From assembly GCA_963808125.1 (NCBI GenBank), contig CAWEEP010000011.1, positions 1 to 64,000 of the forward strand: a stretch of DNA of 64,000 nt, in the 5' to 3' direction. The stretch is from CAWEEP01 sp963808125. Its GTDB lineage: Bacteria > Chloroflexota > Dormibacteria > Aeolococcales > Aeolococcaceae. Below the pieces are notes generated by a model. It was not told the origin of the DNA and did not search any database. It worked only from the letters and a program-made list of their open reading frames with translations. Each line of letters opens with the position of its first letter. Positions within the stretch are counted from its first letter, which is position 1. Both the position numbers and the translations under genes were made by a program. Shown here piece after piece: positions 27,201 to 35,451 of the stretch.

Positions 27201-30200
27201 ACCGCGGCCCAGGTGAAGGGCGGGGCGCCCCTGTCGGTGACCGCCAGCGCCGCCGCCTCGACCGACCCGATCGCCATCACGGGCTACACCTTCAACTTCG
27301 GGGACGGCACCACGTTGGGTCCGCAGAGCGGGGCCACCGCGACGCACCAGTACGCGGCCGCCGGCACCTACACCGTCTCGGTCACGGTCGCTGACGGCTC
27401 GGGCGCGTCGGCAACCACCTCGACTGCGGTCTCCATCGTGCAGGGTCCGACCGCAGCGCTGACACTCAGCCCGCCGTCGGGCCAGGCGCCGCTTCCCGTG
27501 ACCGCCAGTGCGGCGGCGTCGGCCGCCGGCGCGAACCCCATCACCGGCTACACCTTCACCTTCGGCGACGGGTCCGCGAGTGTCAGTGGGAGCAGCGCCA
27601 CAGCCGCCCACACCTACACCGCGGCGGGCACCTACGCAGTCTCGGTCACCGTCACCGACAGTGACGGTCTGACCTCCCTGGCGACGGCGTCGGCGGTGGT
27701 GAGCTCGTCCTTCGTCGTCCAGGACACGTTCCAGCGTGCCAACCAGACCGGTTGGGGAACCGCGAGCGGCGGCGGCGCCTGGGCGCAGACGGCCGGGACC
27801 GCCTCGACGACCTCGATCGCAGCGGACGAGGGGACGATCACCAACACCGCCTCGGGGAGCGACTACGAGATCCTGGGGTCCGCGACCGCCGCAGATGGCA
27901 ACGGCCTCGTGCGCTTCTCAGTCGGCGCCGCGAACGACACGGCCGGCATCGTCTTCCGCGACGCATCGGCGGGGAACCTGGACCTCGCCCGGTTCGGTGG
28001 TAGCGGCAACCTCGAGTTCATGGTCGATACCGGCGGAACTTGGACCATCGTCGAGAACCTCTCCGTCAACGTCACCGTCGGCACCTACTACTGGCTGCGA
28101 GTTCGAAGTCCAGGGGACCAGCGCCTACATGAAGCTCTGGCCCGACGGCACCGTCGAGCCGACGTCGTGGACCTGGTCTGGGACGAGCGGCGCCAACACG
28201 GCCGCCGGCACCATGGGCCTCTACGGTTGGTCGGGGCCCGGGGCGCCAGTGGACTTCAACTCATTCTCCGTCGCCGCCGTGAGCGGTTCGTCGCCGCCAC
28301 CCGATTCCACCATCGAGGGCAGCGTCATGGACTCCGCCACCGACGCTCCCATCGCCGGGGTCCAGGTGTCCACCGTCCCGGCCACGACCACCGCCACCAC
28401 CACCGCCTCGGGAAGCTACTCACTCGCCGTTCCGGCGGCCACGTACACCGTGCTGTTCACCGGCGCCGCGGCGGGGTACAACGCCAACTTCGTGAGCGGC
28501 GTCGTGGCTCCGTCGGAAGGAAGTGTGACGACCCCCATCGAGCCCCTCGTCGCCATCTCCCCAGGGCAGGCGGTGGACCTCTTCACGCAACCGAACCAGA
28601 CGGGCGGCTGGTCGCCCTCCACCGATGGCAACACGTGGAACAGCGATCTCGGTACCAGCAACAACGGGGTGGTCGTCACCAGCAGCCAGGTGGGCATCAC
28701 CGGCGAGCAGGCCTTCGTCGATACCTCCGGATCGACCGGGGCCGACTTCGACAACTGGATGGGGTACCAGTACCAGAACCAGGAGGTCAGCGCCCAGCTG
28801 AAGATCACCAGCGTGGTCAGCGATCCGGTCAACGCGCACGGGGCGCGGCTCCTCGCCAGGGTCCAGCAGCTTGGCGCGAACGACGACGACACCCTCGTGG
28901 AGATGACCGTCGACCCGTACAACACGTCGGAGCCCGCCTATCCGAACGGTGACCTCTCTCTCTGGGTGGCGGTCAACGGCACGTGGACCGAGGTGGCCAT
29001 CCAGGCGGAGAGCGTCGCCCTCAACACCCTCTACAACGCCCAGCTCGAAGTCGTGGGCGGCCTGGTGGAGGGCCGCATCTGGCCCTCCGGCGGCGCGCAG
29101 CCGGGGTGGATGATCGAGGGCACGCAGACGGCACTCACCGGGGCGGGCCAGGCCGGGACGCGGACGACCGGCGCCTACGTCGACTGGGCCGACTTCACCC
29201 AGACGCCGATCACCCAGATCAGCGGGACGGTGACGGCGTCCGCGAGCGGCACCCCGCTGAGCGGAGCCACGGTGACCCTGAGCGGCGGCACGAGCACCAC
29301 GACCGACGCCAGCGGTGACTACACCTTCGGCGGTCTGACCGGTGGGGACACCTACACGGTCACCGTGAGCGACAGCGGCTACACGACGGAGTTGACCTCG
29401 CTGACGCCGGCGGCGGGGACGACGGCGAACGCCAGCGTCGCCCTCCCCTCCGCCTCGGGCTCCTGCTCCACCGGCGGCCTGACCACCTCGACGCAGATCC
29501 AGAGCGGCGTCACCAACGGCCCGCCCAACAACCAGACGGAGACCGACTACACCTACATCGACCAGTCCGGCAACGGCTGGCGCGTCGGCACCATCCCCGG
29601 CTATGGCGGCGCCAACATCGCCATGTGGTACGAGGTGGACGCCTGCTCCGTCGGGCCAACTCAATCGGCCCTCGACACGACCAGCCCCGACGACCTGGCC
29701 CATGACTACACGCAGTCACTGTCGAACAACTTCGTGGGCTCGGAGAACAGCCCGTACACCCAGGTCCAGCTGCCGCCCAGCATCCCCGCCTTCCGCGCCG
29801 CCATGCAGGCAACGGTGCCGTCGACCGGTGTGGACGCCAATGGGTTCGTCCACACCGTCACCACGTATGTCTACCCGGGCAGCCCTGGCTTCATCGTCGA
29901 CCGCTTCGACATCACCAACCCGTCGAGTTCGCCCATTCTGCTGTCTCCCACCCAGCCGATCCAGTTCTGGACCATCAGCGGTCTGGAGCAGGCGAATAGC
30001 ACTTGGGCGCCGGCCGACGGCGGATACGGGACCGTGGGAGGCAGCGCTGTCCAGGGGCTGCCGACGGCGGCCACATCCGCTTCCCCCGACTACTTCTACA
30101 TCGTCCCGTCGTCGGGGTCGGGGGTGAGCGACGGGGTGACAGCGGTCCTCGCCACCCAGCTGTCGACGCTGAACCTGGGCAACCTCCAGATTGAGACCCT

Positions 30201-30702
30201 GGTCAACGGCAACAGGCTCAAGGTGGGCGTCTTCGGCGACAACGCGGTCGCCGGACAGGACTACTCCTTCCCCGCCGGCACCACCATCACCTTCTACCTG
30301 CTGCAGACCATCAGCCGCAGTCTGACGGCAGCGCAGGCGGAGAGCATCGCCGCGGACTACCTGAATCCCGACAGCCCATCGATGACCACCGGCGCCTTCG
30401 ACGGTTTCAACCGAGGGCAAGGTCTGTACACCTTCACGGCATCGGCCAACACCGCCACCTTCACGCCGACCTTCTCCTCGACCGTCCCCGAGCGCTGGCT
30501 CGACATCTACGCCATCGACGGCTACACGTCCTCGTCAATGCCGGCGGTGAGCATCGGCGGCGTCGCCCTCACCCTCGGTGTGCAGTACATCGCCGCCGTC
30601 GATACGGCGGACCACGTCGCCTACGTGAAGCTCATGGAGCCTCTCGTCCCGGGCACACCGGGCGCCGGTCAACTGCAAGCGGGCTCGATCACCATCAGCT
30701 AA
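24278..30702 (+). CDS. Giant secreted PKD-repeat surface protein (~2,140 residues), frameshifted
   Basis: Extracellular multidomain protein with an N-terminal signal (LTCLAAGAAVVVSVFQAAGAGA). Order: an undescribed ~195-residue beta-rich domain (GASTIGSSLTLPKAVTAGDL... QYFGAVVAVFKAG), three PKD domains with YTFSFGDGTT cores, a second copy of that domain, five PKD domains, a laminin-G-like domain (27715-28280), a carboxypeptidase-regulatory-like domain, a second LamG-like domain (28570-29210), another regulatory-like domain (QISGTVTASASGTPLSGATV) and a ~400-residue C-terminal region of unknown fold with no anchor or sortase motif. Frameshifts lie near 25893 (GGG to GGGG relative to the first copy) and near 28104. 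It is coupled to a methyltransferase (GTGA, 24278-24281). Role: adhesion or binding the cell's own polysaccharide, inferred. Confidence 0.8.
24391..25769 (+). repeat. Super-repeat copy 1: X domain plus three PKD domains
   Basis: First unit of a direct tandem duplication within the giant protein gene. The X part (24391-24975) is nearly identical to 25801-26386, while the three PKD units match the second copy with more changes. After the one-base insertion the two copies keep a constant offset of 1,411 bases to the end. Confidence 0.9.
25801..27180 (+). repeat. Super-repeat copy 2: X domain plus three PKD domains
   Basis: Second unit of the duplication. Differences in the X part are concentrated in one short patch: AACGACGCCGGG in copy 1 is AGCGACTTCGGGG here, which adds one G and breaks the frame, plus one synonymous GGT/GGC change. 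The PKD units 3 to 5 after this copy continue the series with lower similarity. Confidence 0.9.
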
Positions 30703-30721
30703 CCGCGACGGCCGGGGGCGT

Positions 30722-31579
30722 TCAGGCCGCGGCGGACCGCCGCCGGGCAAGGCGCAGGTTCATCGGCTCGAAGCCCAGGCGCGCCTGCAGGTAGCGCTGT
30801 CCCGGCGTCAGGTGGAAGGCGCTGCGCACGAAGATGTAGCGGACCCGCTCGGCCGCCAGCTGCCTCACCACGCCGACGTTGAGGAGGTAGAGGGCCGCGT
30901 GGGCGGTCTCGGCCTTGTCGGTGATGCAGAGGTACAGATGAGCCCACGTGCTGTCGACAACCACTGCGGCCAGGGCCTGTACGGCGCCGGACCCGTCGTC
31001 GACAACGAAAACTCGTGAGACCCCCCGGGCCACGTCACCGGCGAGCGAGTCCGCGTCCCAGAACTCGTCTCTCTGCAGCTTCAGGATCCTGGCGGCCTCC
31101 ACGCGCACGGTCGCCGCGTCGGGGAGCTCACGGAAGGCGAAGCCCAGTTCCTCGGCGTGGTGGAGGTTGGTCCGCACCGCCTGACGCTTCCTGCCCTGCA
31201 GATACCGGTCGGGGTCCTCCGGAAGCCTGAGGACACCGACGGCCCGGCGGTTGACGTGGCGCAGGCGGTGGCGAAGGGACAGATTCCGGGCGATCTCCTG
31301 GCCGGGGGCGCCGGCGCCCACGGTCACCGTGATGCGGGGCAGCGCCCGGACGAAGGCCGTCATCTGGCGGATCGCGGCCCGCCGCGACACAGTGAAGGTG
31401 ACCAGGGACAACACACCGGACCTGCCCGCCTGCGCCAAGTCGTGCTGGATCGCGCACACCGCCTCGATGGGGTCGGCCTCGGCCGTCGTCCTCGCCTCAG
31501 AACCGGAGGTCGAGCGCGCGGAGGTGGGGGCCGGCTCGGGCGGCGACGGGTGGACGGGAGACGTGGGTGGGTGAGCCAA
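30722..31579 (-). CDS. GNAT-fold acyltransferase
   Basis: A 285-residue protein with an unstructured Pro/Ser-rich N-terminus. The region RNLSLRHRLRHVNRRAVGVLRLP, RKRQAVRTNLHHAEELG and FVVDDGSGAVQALAAVVVD, then YLLNVGVVRQLAAERVRYIF, resembles FemAB/GNAT proteins with an acyl-CoA-binding R/K-rich loop. The start is a TTG at 31579 with GAGG nine bases upstream; no ATG exists before the core. It is the third GNAT-type gene in the glycan region. It is transcribed alone and convergent with the PKD protein. Confidence 0.6.
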   Translation of the reverse strand: MAHPPTSPVHPSPPEPAPTSARSTSGSEARTTAEADPIEAVCAIQHDLAQAGRSGVLSLVTFTVSRRAAIRQMTAFVRALPRITVTVGAGAPGQEIARNLSLRHRLRHVNRRAVGVLRLPEDPDRYLQGRKRQAVRTNLHHAEELGFAFRELPDAATVRVEAARILKLQRDEFWDADSLAGDVARGVSRVFVVDDGSGAVQALAAVVVDSTWAHLYLCITDKAETAHAALYLLNVGVVRQLAAERVRYIFVRSAFHLTPGQRYLQARLGFEPMNLRLARRRSAAA

Positions 31580-31996
31580 GAATTAGTACCTCGGCAGCGG
31601 CAGGGCAGTACCGACGCTTCGTGCCGGAGGGGCCGGCCCGGGTCGCCGTTTGTCTGCAGCGTATTCGCCGCGTGCGGCCAATGGTATCGGCATTCCCGCG
31701 AAGCGGTGGGCACGGCCTTTCGCGGTCCAGCGTCTGTCCCTGCCGATTCGGGACTTACGCCCGCCCGATCGCCGGGGGCGGCGAGCACCCCGACGCGCCG
31801 CAGCAGCGTGGGGGGGGACCAGTGTCGGTGAATGACATTGGAGATCCACCGGAAAGATGCCGTGCGGGCCGCCGGCCTTCCCCTCGGTTCAGGGCGGGCG
31901 GGCTCTGAGCCTGGCCGCTCACCACCGAGGTCGGCTTCGCGCTAGCCCCGAAGGTAGAGGCTCGAGCTTCCCGTGGCGCTGACGCTTCCCGGCAAA
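31580..31996. other. 417-base gap without a convincing gene
   Basis: Open frames here are short and arginine/proline-rich in every frame, as expected from GC-rich noncoding DNA. On the minus strand it is the leader of the GNAT gene. Small inverted repeats (GGCTC-T-GAGCC near 31901-31911) and a direct GGTACT repeat near the TTG start are visible, but no known riboswitch core or T run. I see nothing firm. Confidence 0.5.
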
Positions 31997-32260
31997 CTAG
32001 GCCTCTACGAGGATCACCAGAGTCTCGCCGATCACGCCGTCATATGCCATCGCTTCGACCATCGGCTCGGTCTTCATCGCGGCCATGAGGGCATCCATGT
32101 CGGCAACATCCATCAGTACCGCCGCTCGGGTGGGGTTCTGCGGATCGACGAACGTCCGGATGTTGGTGACGCCGAGGGGTCCGAAGACCTCCTCGCGCTT
32201 CGGCGAGGCAAGCCAATGCTTCTGGTCCTTGACATCGTGATGGCCGATCACAGTGGGCAT
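31997..32260 (-). CDS. Small ferredoxin-like-fold (Dabb/monooxygenase-like) protein
   Basis: An 87-residue protein reading MPTVIGHHDVKDQKHWL then EEVFGPLGVTNIRTFVDP, AAVLMDVADMDALMAAM and GVIGETLVILVEA. The alternation of strand and helix, including DVADMDALMAAMKTEPMVEA, resembles the dimeric alpha-beta barrel group (antibiotic-monooxygenase/Dabb-like), but I cannot name a member. The ATG at 32260 has GGGAG upstream; the frame is open to 32320. GC content is visibly lower than in the neighbours. Confidence 0.62.
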   Translation of the reverse strand: MPTVIGHHDVKDQKHWLASPKREEVFGPLGVTNIRTFVDPQNPTRAAVLMDVADMDALMAAMKTEPMVEAMAYDGVIGETLVILVEA

Positions 32261-32336
32261 GTGGTCTCCCAGGTATCGCGAGCCAAGCGGTACCGCTGGA
32301 CCTCTGGTCGGGTCGTACATCTCCGGACCTCGAACC

Positions 32337-32672
32337 TCAAGGGCCGATGATCGAGGGGGAAGCCTTGTCGGGCGTGCCGTCTATTCGTCGGGCGGGATGT
32401 CGCCGAGGTAGCTTCTCGGCCAGAATGCCACCCCAAAACAAGGCCATCCCCAAGAGGGTCACCTGACGGGCGACAAGGTTGTGGATCGTGCCAATAAGCC
32501 CGTTTCGGGCAATCGCTTTGGCAGTCGGCGTTGACGTGCGACCGGCCTGATCAAGGGCGTATCGAACCGTCCCAGGAAACATCCGGCGCTCGATCCGTGA
32601 GATTGCGGCAGGCGCCTGGCGCTCAACATCCATACCGGCGCGGGTCGCGTTGGAGTTGCTGGGGTCGTCCAT
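32337..32672 (-). CDS. Hypothetical protein with one possible membrane segment
   Basis: A possible 111-residue product from the ATG at 32672. It is basic and has a central hydrophobic stretch (LVARQVTLLGMALFWGGILA) followed by RRHPARR. Base composition is lower in G/C than the flanking glycosyltransferase genes, and codon use is less biased. It has no recognised motif and no clear ribosome site. It may be a relic or a chance frame. Confidence 0.35.
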   Translation of the reverse strand: MDDPSNSNATRAGMDVERQAPAAISRIERRMFPGTVRYALDQAGRTSTPTAKAIARNGLIGTIHNLVARQVTLLGMALFWGGILAEKLPRRHPARRIDGTPDKASPSIIGP

Positions 32673-32851
32673 CTGGCCCCAGCATAGATGGCACCCTCAT
32701 CGACCTCTCTTGGTGCGGCTCTCTTGTCTCAGTAACTGAGCGACACTGGCATGCGCGGGCGTGCGCCCTTTTTGGGGGGGCCTCCCACCACCCCTGGGCA
32801 CTTGTCCAGGCGGGGTCGAGACACGCAACCGGCAGGTGGCGCGAGCGTCCA

Positions 32852-32886
32852 TTGCCCCTTGACGCGGGGGGCGGTAGGTTCCAGAC
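32852..32886 (+). promoter_or_regulatory. Promoter TTGCCC-17-TAGGTT giving a probable leaderless transcript
   Basis: TTGCCC (32852-32857), a 17-base spacer and TAGGTT (32875-32880) are followed by six bases and the GTG of a GT4 gene at 32887. There is no Shine-Dalgarno. This matches the -10-N6-start pattern seen at other operon heads. Confidence 0.5.
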
Positions 32887-34053
32887 GTGAGAATCGCTAT
32901 GGTCAGCCCCGGACCGCCTCCGGCCGGTGGCGGGATCGGCGCGTACACGGAGAAGACGTCCCGTACGCTGGCGGCGCTGGGGCACGAGGTTCACGTCCTC
33001 ATCCCCGGCACCAGCCAGTTGACCACCGAGATCGTCGACGGTGTCCGCATGCACCGGGTTCCCACGGGGCGCATCCGTCCGCGTGCCCTGGCCCGCTCGC
33101 TGGCGGTGAGCCGGGCGCTCCGCAGCCTCGGCCACCTCGACATCGTCCAGGCGTGCGAATGGGAAGGGGAGGCTTGGTGGTACTCGCTCCGTCCCGGCGC
33201 ATCGCTGGTGACCCGCTTGGCGACGCCGCACTTCGTCGTCGAGGACCACGAGCAGTTGACCCGGCGACAGCGCTGGCACACCTTCGTCCGGCGGTGGCTG
33301 GAGCGTTCCCAGACGCGGCGGAGCGCGCAGGTGATCTCGCCATCGACAACTTTCGCAGGCGAGGTCGCCAGGCGGTGGCGGCTCCGGCCGGAGTCGATCA
33401 CCATCGTTCCCACCGGGATTCGCCATCCTCGCGCCGCCGCGGGCAGCCTTCCCGAGGATCTCCACGATATGGAGTACGTGCTCTACTTCGGCCGCCTGGA
33501 GCGGCGCAAGGGCGTGGACACGTGGATCGACGCCCTGCCCGAGGTGCTGGCGAGCCGACCCAGCTTGCACGCTGTCTTCGTCGGCGAGGACACGGGGCTG
33601 GGCGGACGCAGCTTCGTCGACATCGCCCGCGAACGCTGCGGGGAGTACTGGTCCCGCCTGCACTTCCTGCCGGAGCTGCCCCAGGCCCGCCTCTTCCCCA
33701 TCGTCGCTGCCGCACGGATGGTGGTGATGCCGTCGAGATCTGAGAGCCTTGCCAACGCCTGCCTGGAGGCGATGGCCCTGGGCCGGCCCGTCGTGGCCAC
33801 AAAGGGGACGGGGCTTGCCGAATTGATCACCGACGGGATCGACGGTTTCCTCGTCCGACCGGGAGACGTGGCGGCGCTGGCGAGCACCGTCCGCACGGCA
33901 GTGTCCGACGACGCCCTGCTGTCACGCGTTCGCCACTCGGCGCGGCGGCGGGCCGGCGACTTCGACCTTGACAGAATGGTGGACAAGCTTGTGCAGGTCT
34001 ACGAGGACGTCCTCGACCGCCGGACTCTCACGCCGTCCGTCACGTCCACATGA
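32887..34053 (+). CDS. GT4-family glycosyltransferase
   Basis: A 388-residue GT-B enzyme. It starts MRIAMVSPGPPPAGGGIGAYTEKTSR, with the Gly-rich acceptor loop, and has HFVVEDHEQLTRRQRW and VISPSTTFAGEV in the first domain. The donor domain has YVLYFGRLERRKGVDTWIDAL and the E-x7-E motif in SRSESLANACLEAMALGRPVVA. It heads the operon GT4-GT2-unknown-unknown-GT9 and overlaps the next start as ATGA (34050-34053). Confidence 0.87.
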   Translation: MRIAMVSPGPPPAGGGIGAYTEKTSRTLAALGHEVHVLIPGTSQLTTEIVDGVRMHRVPTGRIRPRALARSLAVSRALRSLGHLDIVQACEWEGEAWWYSLRPGASLVTRLATPHFVVEDHEQLTRRQRWHTFVRRWLERSQTRRSAQVISPSTTFAGEVARRWRLRPESITIVPTGIRHPRAAAGSLPEDLHDMEYVLYFGRLERRKGVDTWIDALPEVLASRPSLHAVFVGEDTGLGGRSFVDIARERCGEYWSRLHFLPELPQARLFPIVAAARMVVMPSRSESLANACLEAMALGRPVVATKGTGLAELITDGIDGFLVRPGDVAALASTVRTAVSDDALLSRVRHSARRRAGDFDLDRMVDKLVQVYEDVLDRRTLTPSVTST

Positions 34054-35048
34054 GGATCACCGTCTGCATCCCCACGGTCCGCCCCGAAGCCCTGGGCAGG
34101 ACGATACGCTCGGTGCAGCGGCAGACCTGGCATGACTGGGAGTTGCAGATCGTGGGGCAGGGGGACGCGAAAACCGAGACCGCGCTGCGCGACGCGGTGG
34201 CGGCCGTCGCCGCCACCGACAGCCGGGTCGCCTACGTCCACCTCGCCGAGCGCGGCTGCAGCCGGGCACGCAACGCCGGGACCCGCCTGGCCACTGGCGA
34301 GGTCATCGCCTTCCTCGACGACGACTGCGAGGCCGATCCCGCGTGGTTGGAAACGATCGCGGGAGCCTTCGCCGCCGACCCGGAGCTCGGCGCGGTGGGC
34401 GGAGCCGTCGTCGGCCCGGACCACCTCGGACCGCTCACCGCCTGCCCGAGCGTGATGCCCGTCGAGGCCCTGTACGACCCGGCGGCGACGCCCCGGTGTC
34501 CGCCGCCAGGCTGGGATTGGATCGGCGCCAACTGCGCCTTCTCCGCCGCCGCCGCCGCCCGTGTCGGGCCCTGGGACGAGATCCTGGGCCCGGGGGCCGA
34601 GTTCCCCGTCGGCGAGGACACCGACTACAAGCTCCGTCTCGAGTCCCTCGGCATCCGGATGCTGACGACACCGCGGGCGCGGATCCTGCATTCGTCCGGC
34701 GTGCGCAGCGGGCGAGCGGCGCTGCGCAGCCAGCGCAACTACGCCCTCGGCAACGGTGCCCTGGCTGGCAAGCAGAGCCTCGACGGGGATCCGCGGGGGC
34801 GCCTCTGGCTCCGCGAGACGCGCCGCCGGTGCCTCACGGCCTGGGCGCGCCGCCTGCGCCCCGACCGGCTGGCGGTGGATCTGCGGCATCTCCTCTGGTT
34901 CGAGATCGGCTACCGGCGCTGCCTGCGCCACTTCGTGGTCGATGCGAGCGGCCTCCTTCGGCGGCGCGACGGCGCGCCGGAAGCGCTCCGCTCCCCGCTT
35001 CATCAACCCCATGAGGCGGATCCCCGCCATGCCGCGGCCGGCTCCTGA
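34050..35048 (+). CDS. GT2-family glycosyltransferase
   Basis: GT-A fold enzyme of 332 residues. It begins MRITVCIPTVRPEALGRTIRSVQRQ, has GCSRARNAGTRLATG then the metal-binding motif in VIAFLDDDCEADPAWL, and NCAFSAAAAARVGPWDEILGPG with GEDTDYKLRL, the acceptor GED motif. The C-terminal 100 residues are Arg-rich and probably membrane-peripheral. It is coupled to the GT4 before it; the following gene starts 38 bases before its end. Confidence 0.86.
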   Translation: MRITVCIPTVRPEALGRTIRSVQRQTWHDWELQIVGQGDAKTETALRDAVAAVAATDSRVAYVHLAERGCSRARNAGTRLATGEVIAFLDDDCEADPAWLETIAGAFAADPELGAVGGAVVGPDHLGPLTACPSVMPVEALYDPAATPRCPPPGWDWIGANCAFSAAAAARVGPWDEILGPGAEFPVGEDTDYKLRLESLGIRMLTTPRARILHSSGVRSGRAALRSQRNYALGNGALAGKQSLDGDPRGRLWLRETRRRCLTAWARRLRPDRLAVDLRHLLWFEIGYRRCLRHFVVDASGLLRRRDGAPEALRSPLHQPHEADPRHAAAGS

Positions 35049-35451
35049 GGCGGTGCCAGGACGGGGGGGCGCCCTCCGACAGGCGATCGCCTTCCGCTTG
35101 GCCACCAGACGCGGCGACTGCCCCATGGTCCTCCCGGTCGCTCGCGGCGCCGGCGCATTGCTCAGCCGCCGCGACTGCCGGCGGCTGGTGAGCCTCGTCG
35201 ATCCCGCCGCGGTCGATCCCGGCCGCCGCGGCTCGCGCGGCTGGCTGGAGCGCCGGCAGGCCCGGCGATCCGCCCTCCTGCTCGTCCCCGACCGGGCCAC
35301 GGCGATGCACCTCGCCGCACGCTGGCATGTCGACCTGGCCAGGGTGAACCTCGCTCCCGACCTCGCCCATCCTCCTGAGGAGCTGATCGACAGGGTGGGC
35401 AGCTGCGGCGGCAGGACGTCGCGGAGGGCGAAGCCCTGGTACGCACAGTGA
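35011..35451 (+). CDS. Conserved-looking protein of unknown function, 146 residues
   Basis: A small protein starting MRRIPAMPRPAPEAVPG (ATG 35011; ATG 35029 is an alternative). It has RQAIAFRLATRRGDCPMVLPVA and RSALLLVPDRATAMHLAARWHVD, and ends GGRTSRRAKPWYAQ. Strong third-position G/C bias and exact overlap with the next gene (GTGA, 35448-35451) support translation. No signal or membrane segment. I do not recognise a family. Its position between a GT2 and a 660-residue orphan protein suggests a role with them. Confidence 0.55.
   Translation: MRRIPAMPRPAPEAVPGRGGALRQAIAFRLATRRGDCPMVLPVARGAGALLSRRDCRRLVSLVDPAAVDPGRRGSRGWLERRQARRSALLLVPDRATAMHLAARWHVDLARVNLAPDLAHPPEELIDRVGSCGGRTSRRAKPWYAQ

Noticed and set aside
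31580..31996. c-di-GMP (GEMM) riboswitch on the minus strand, suggested by ACAAACGG and CACGAAGC
   Set aside because: The spacing and the conserved GGGCAAACC and CGCAAAGC elements do not match.
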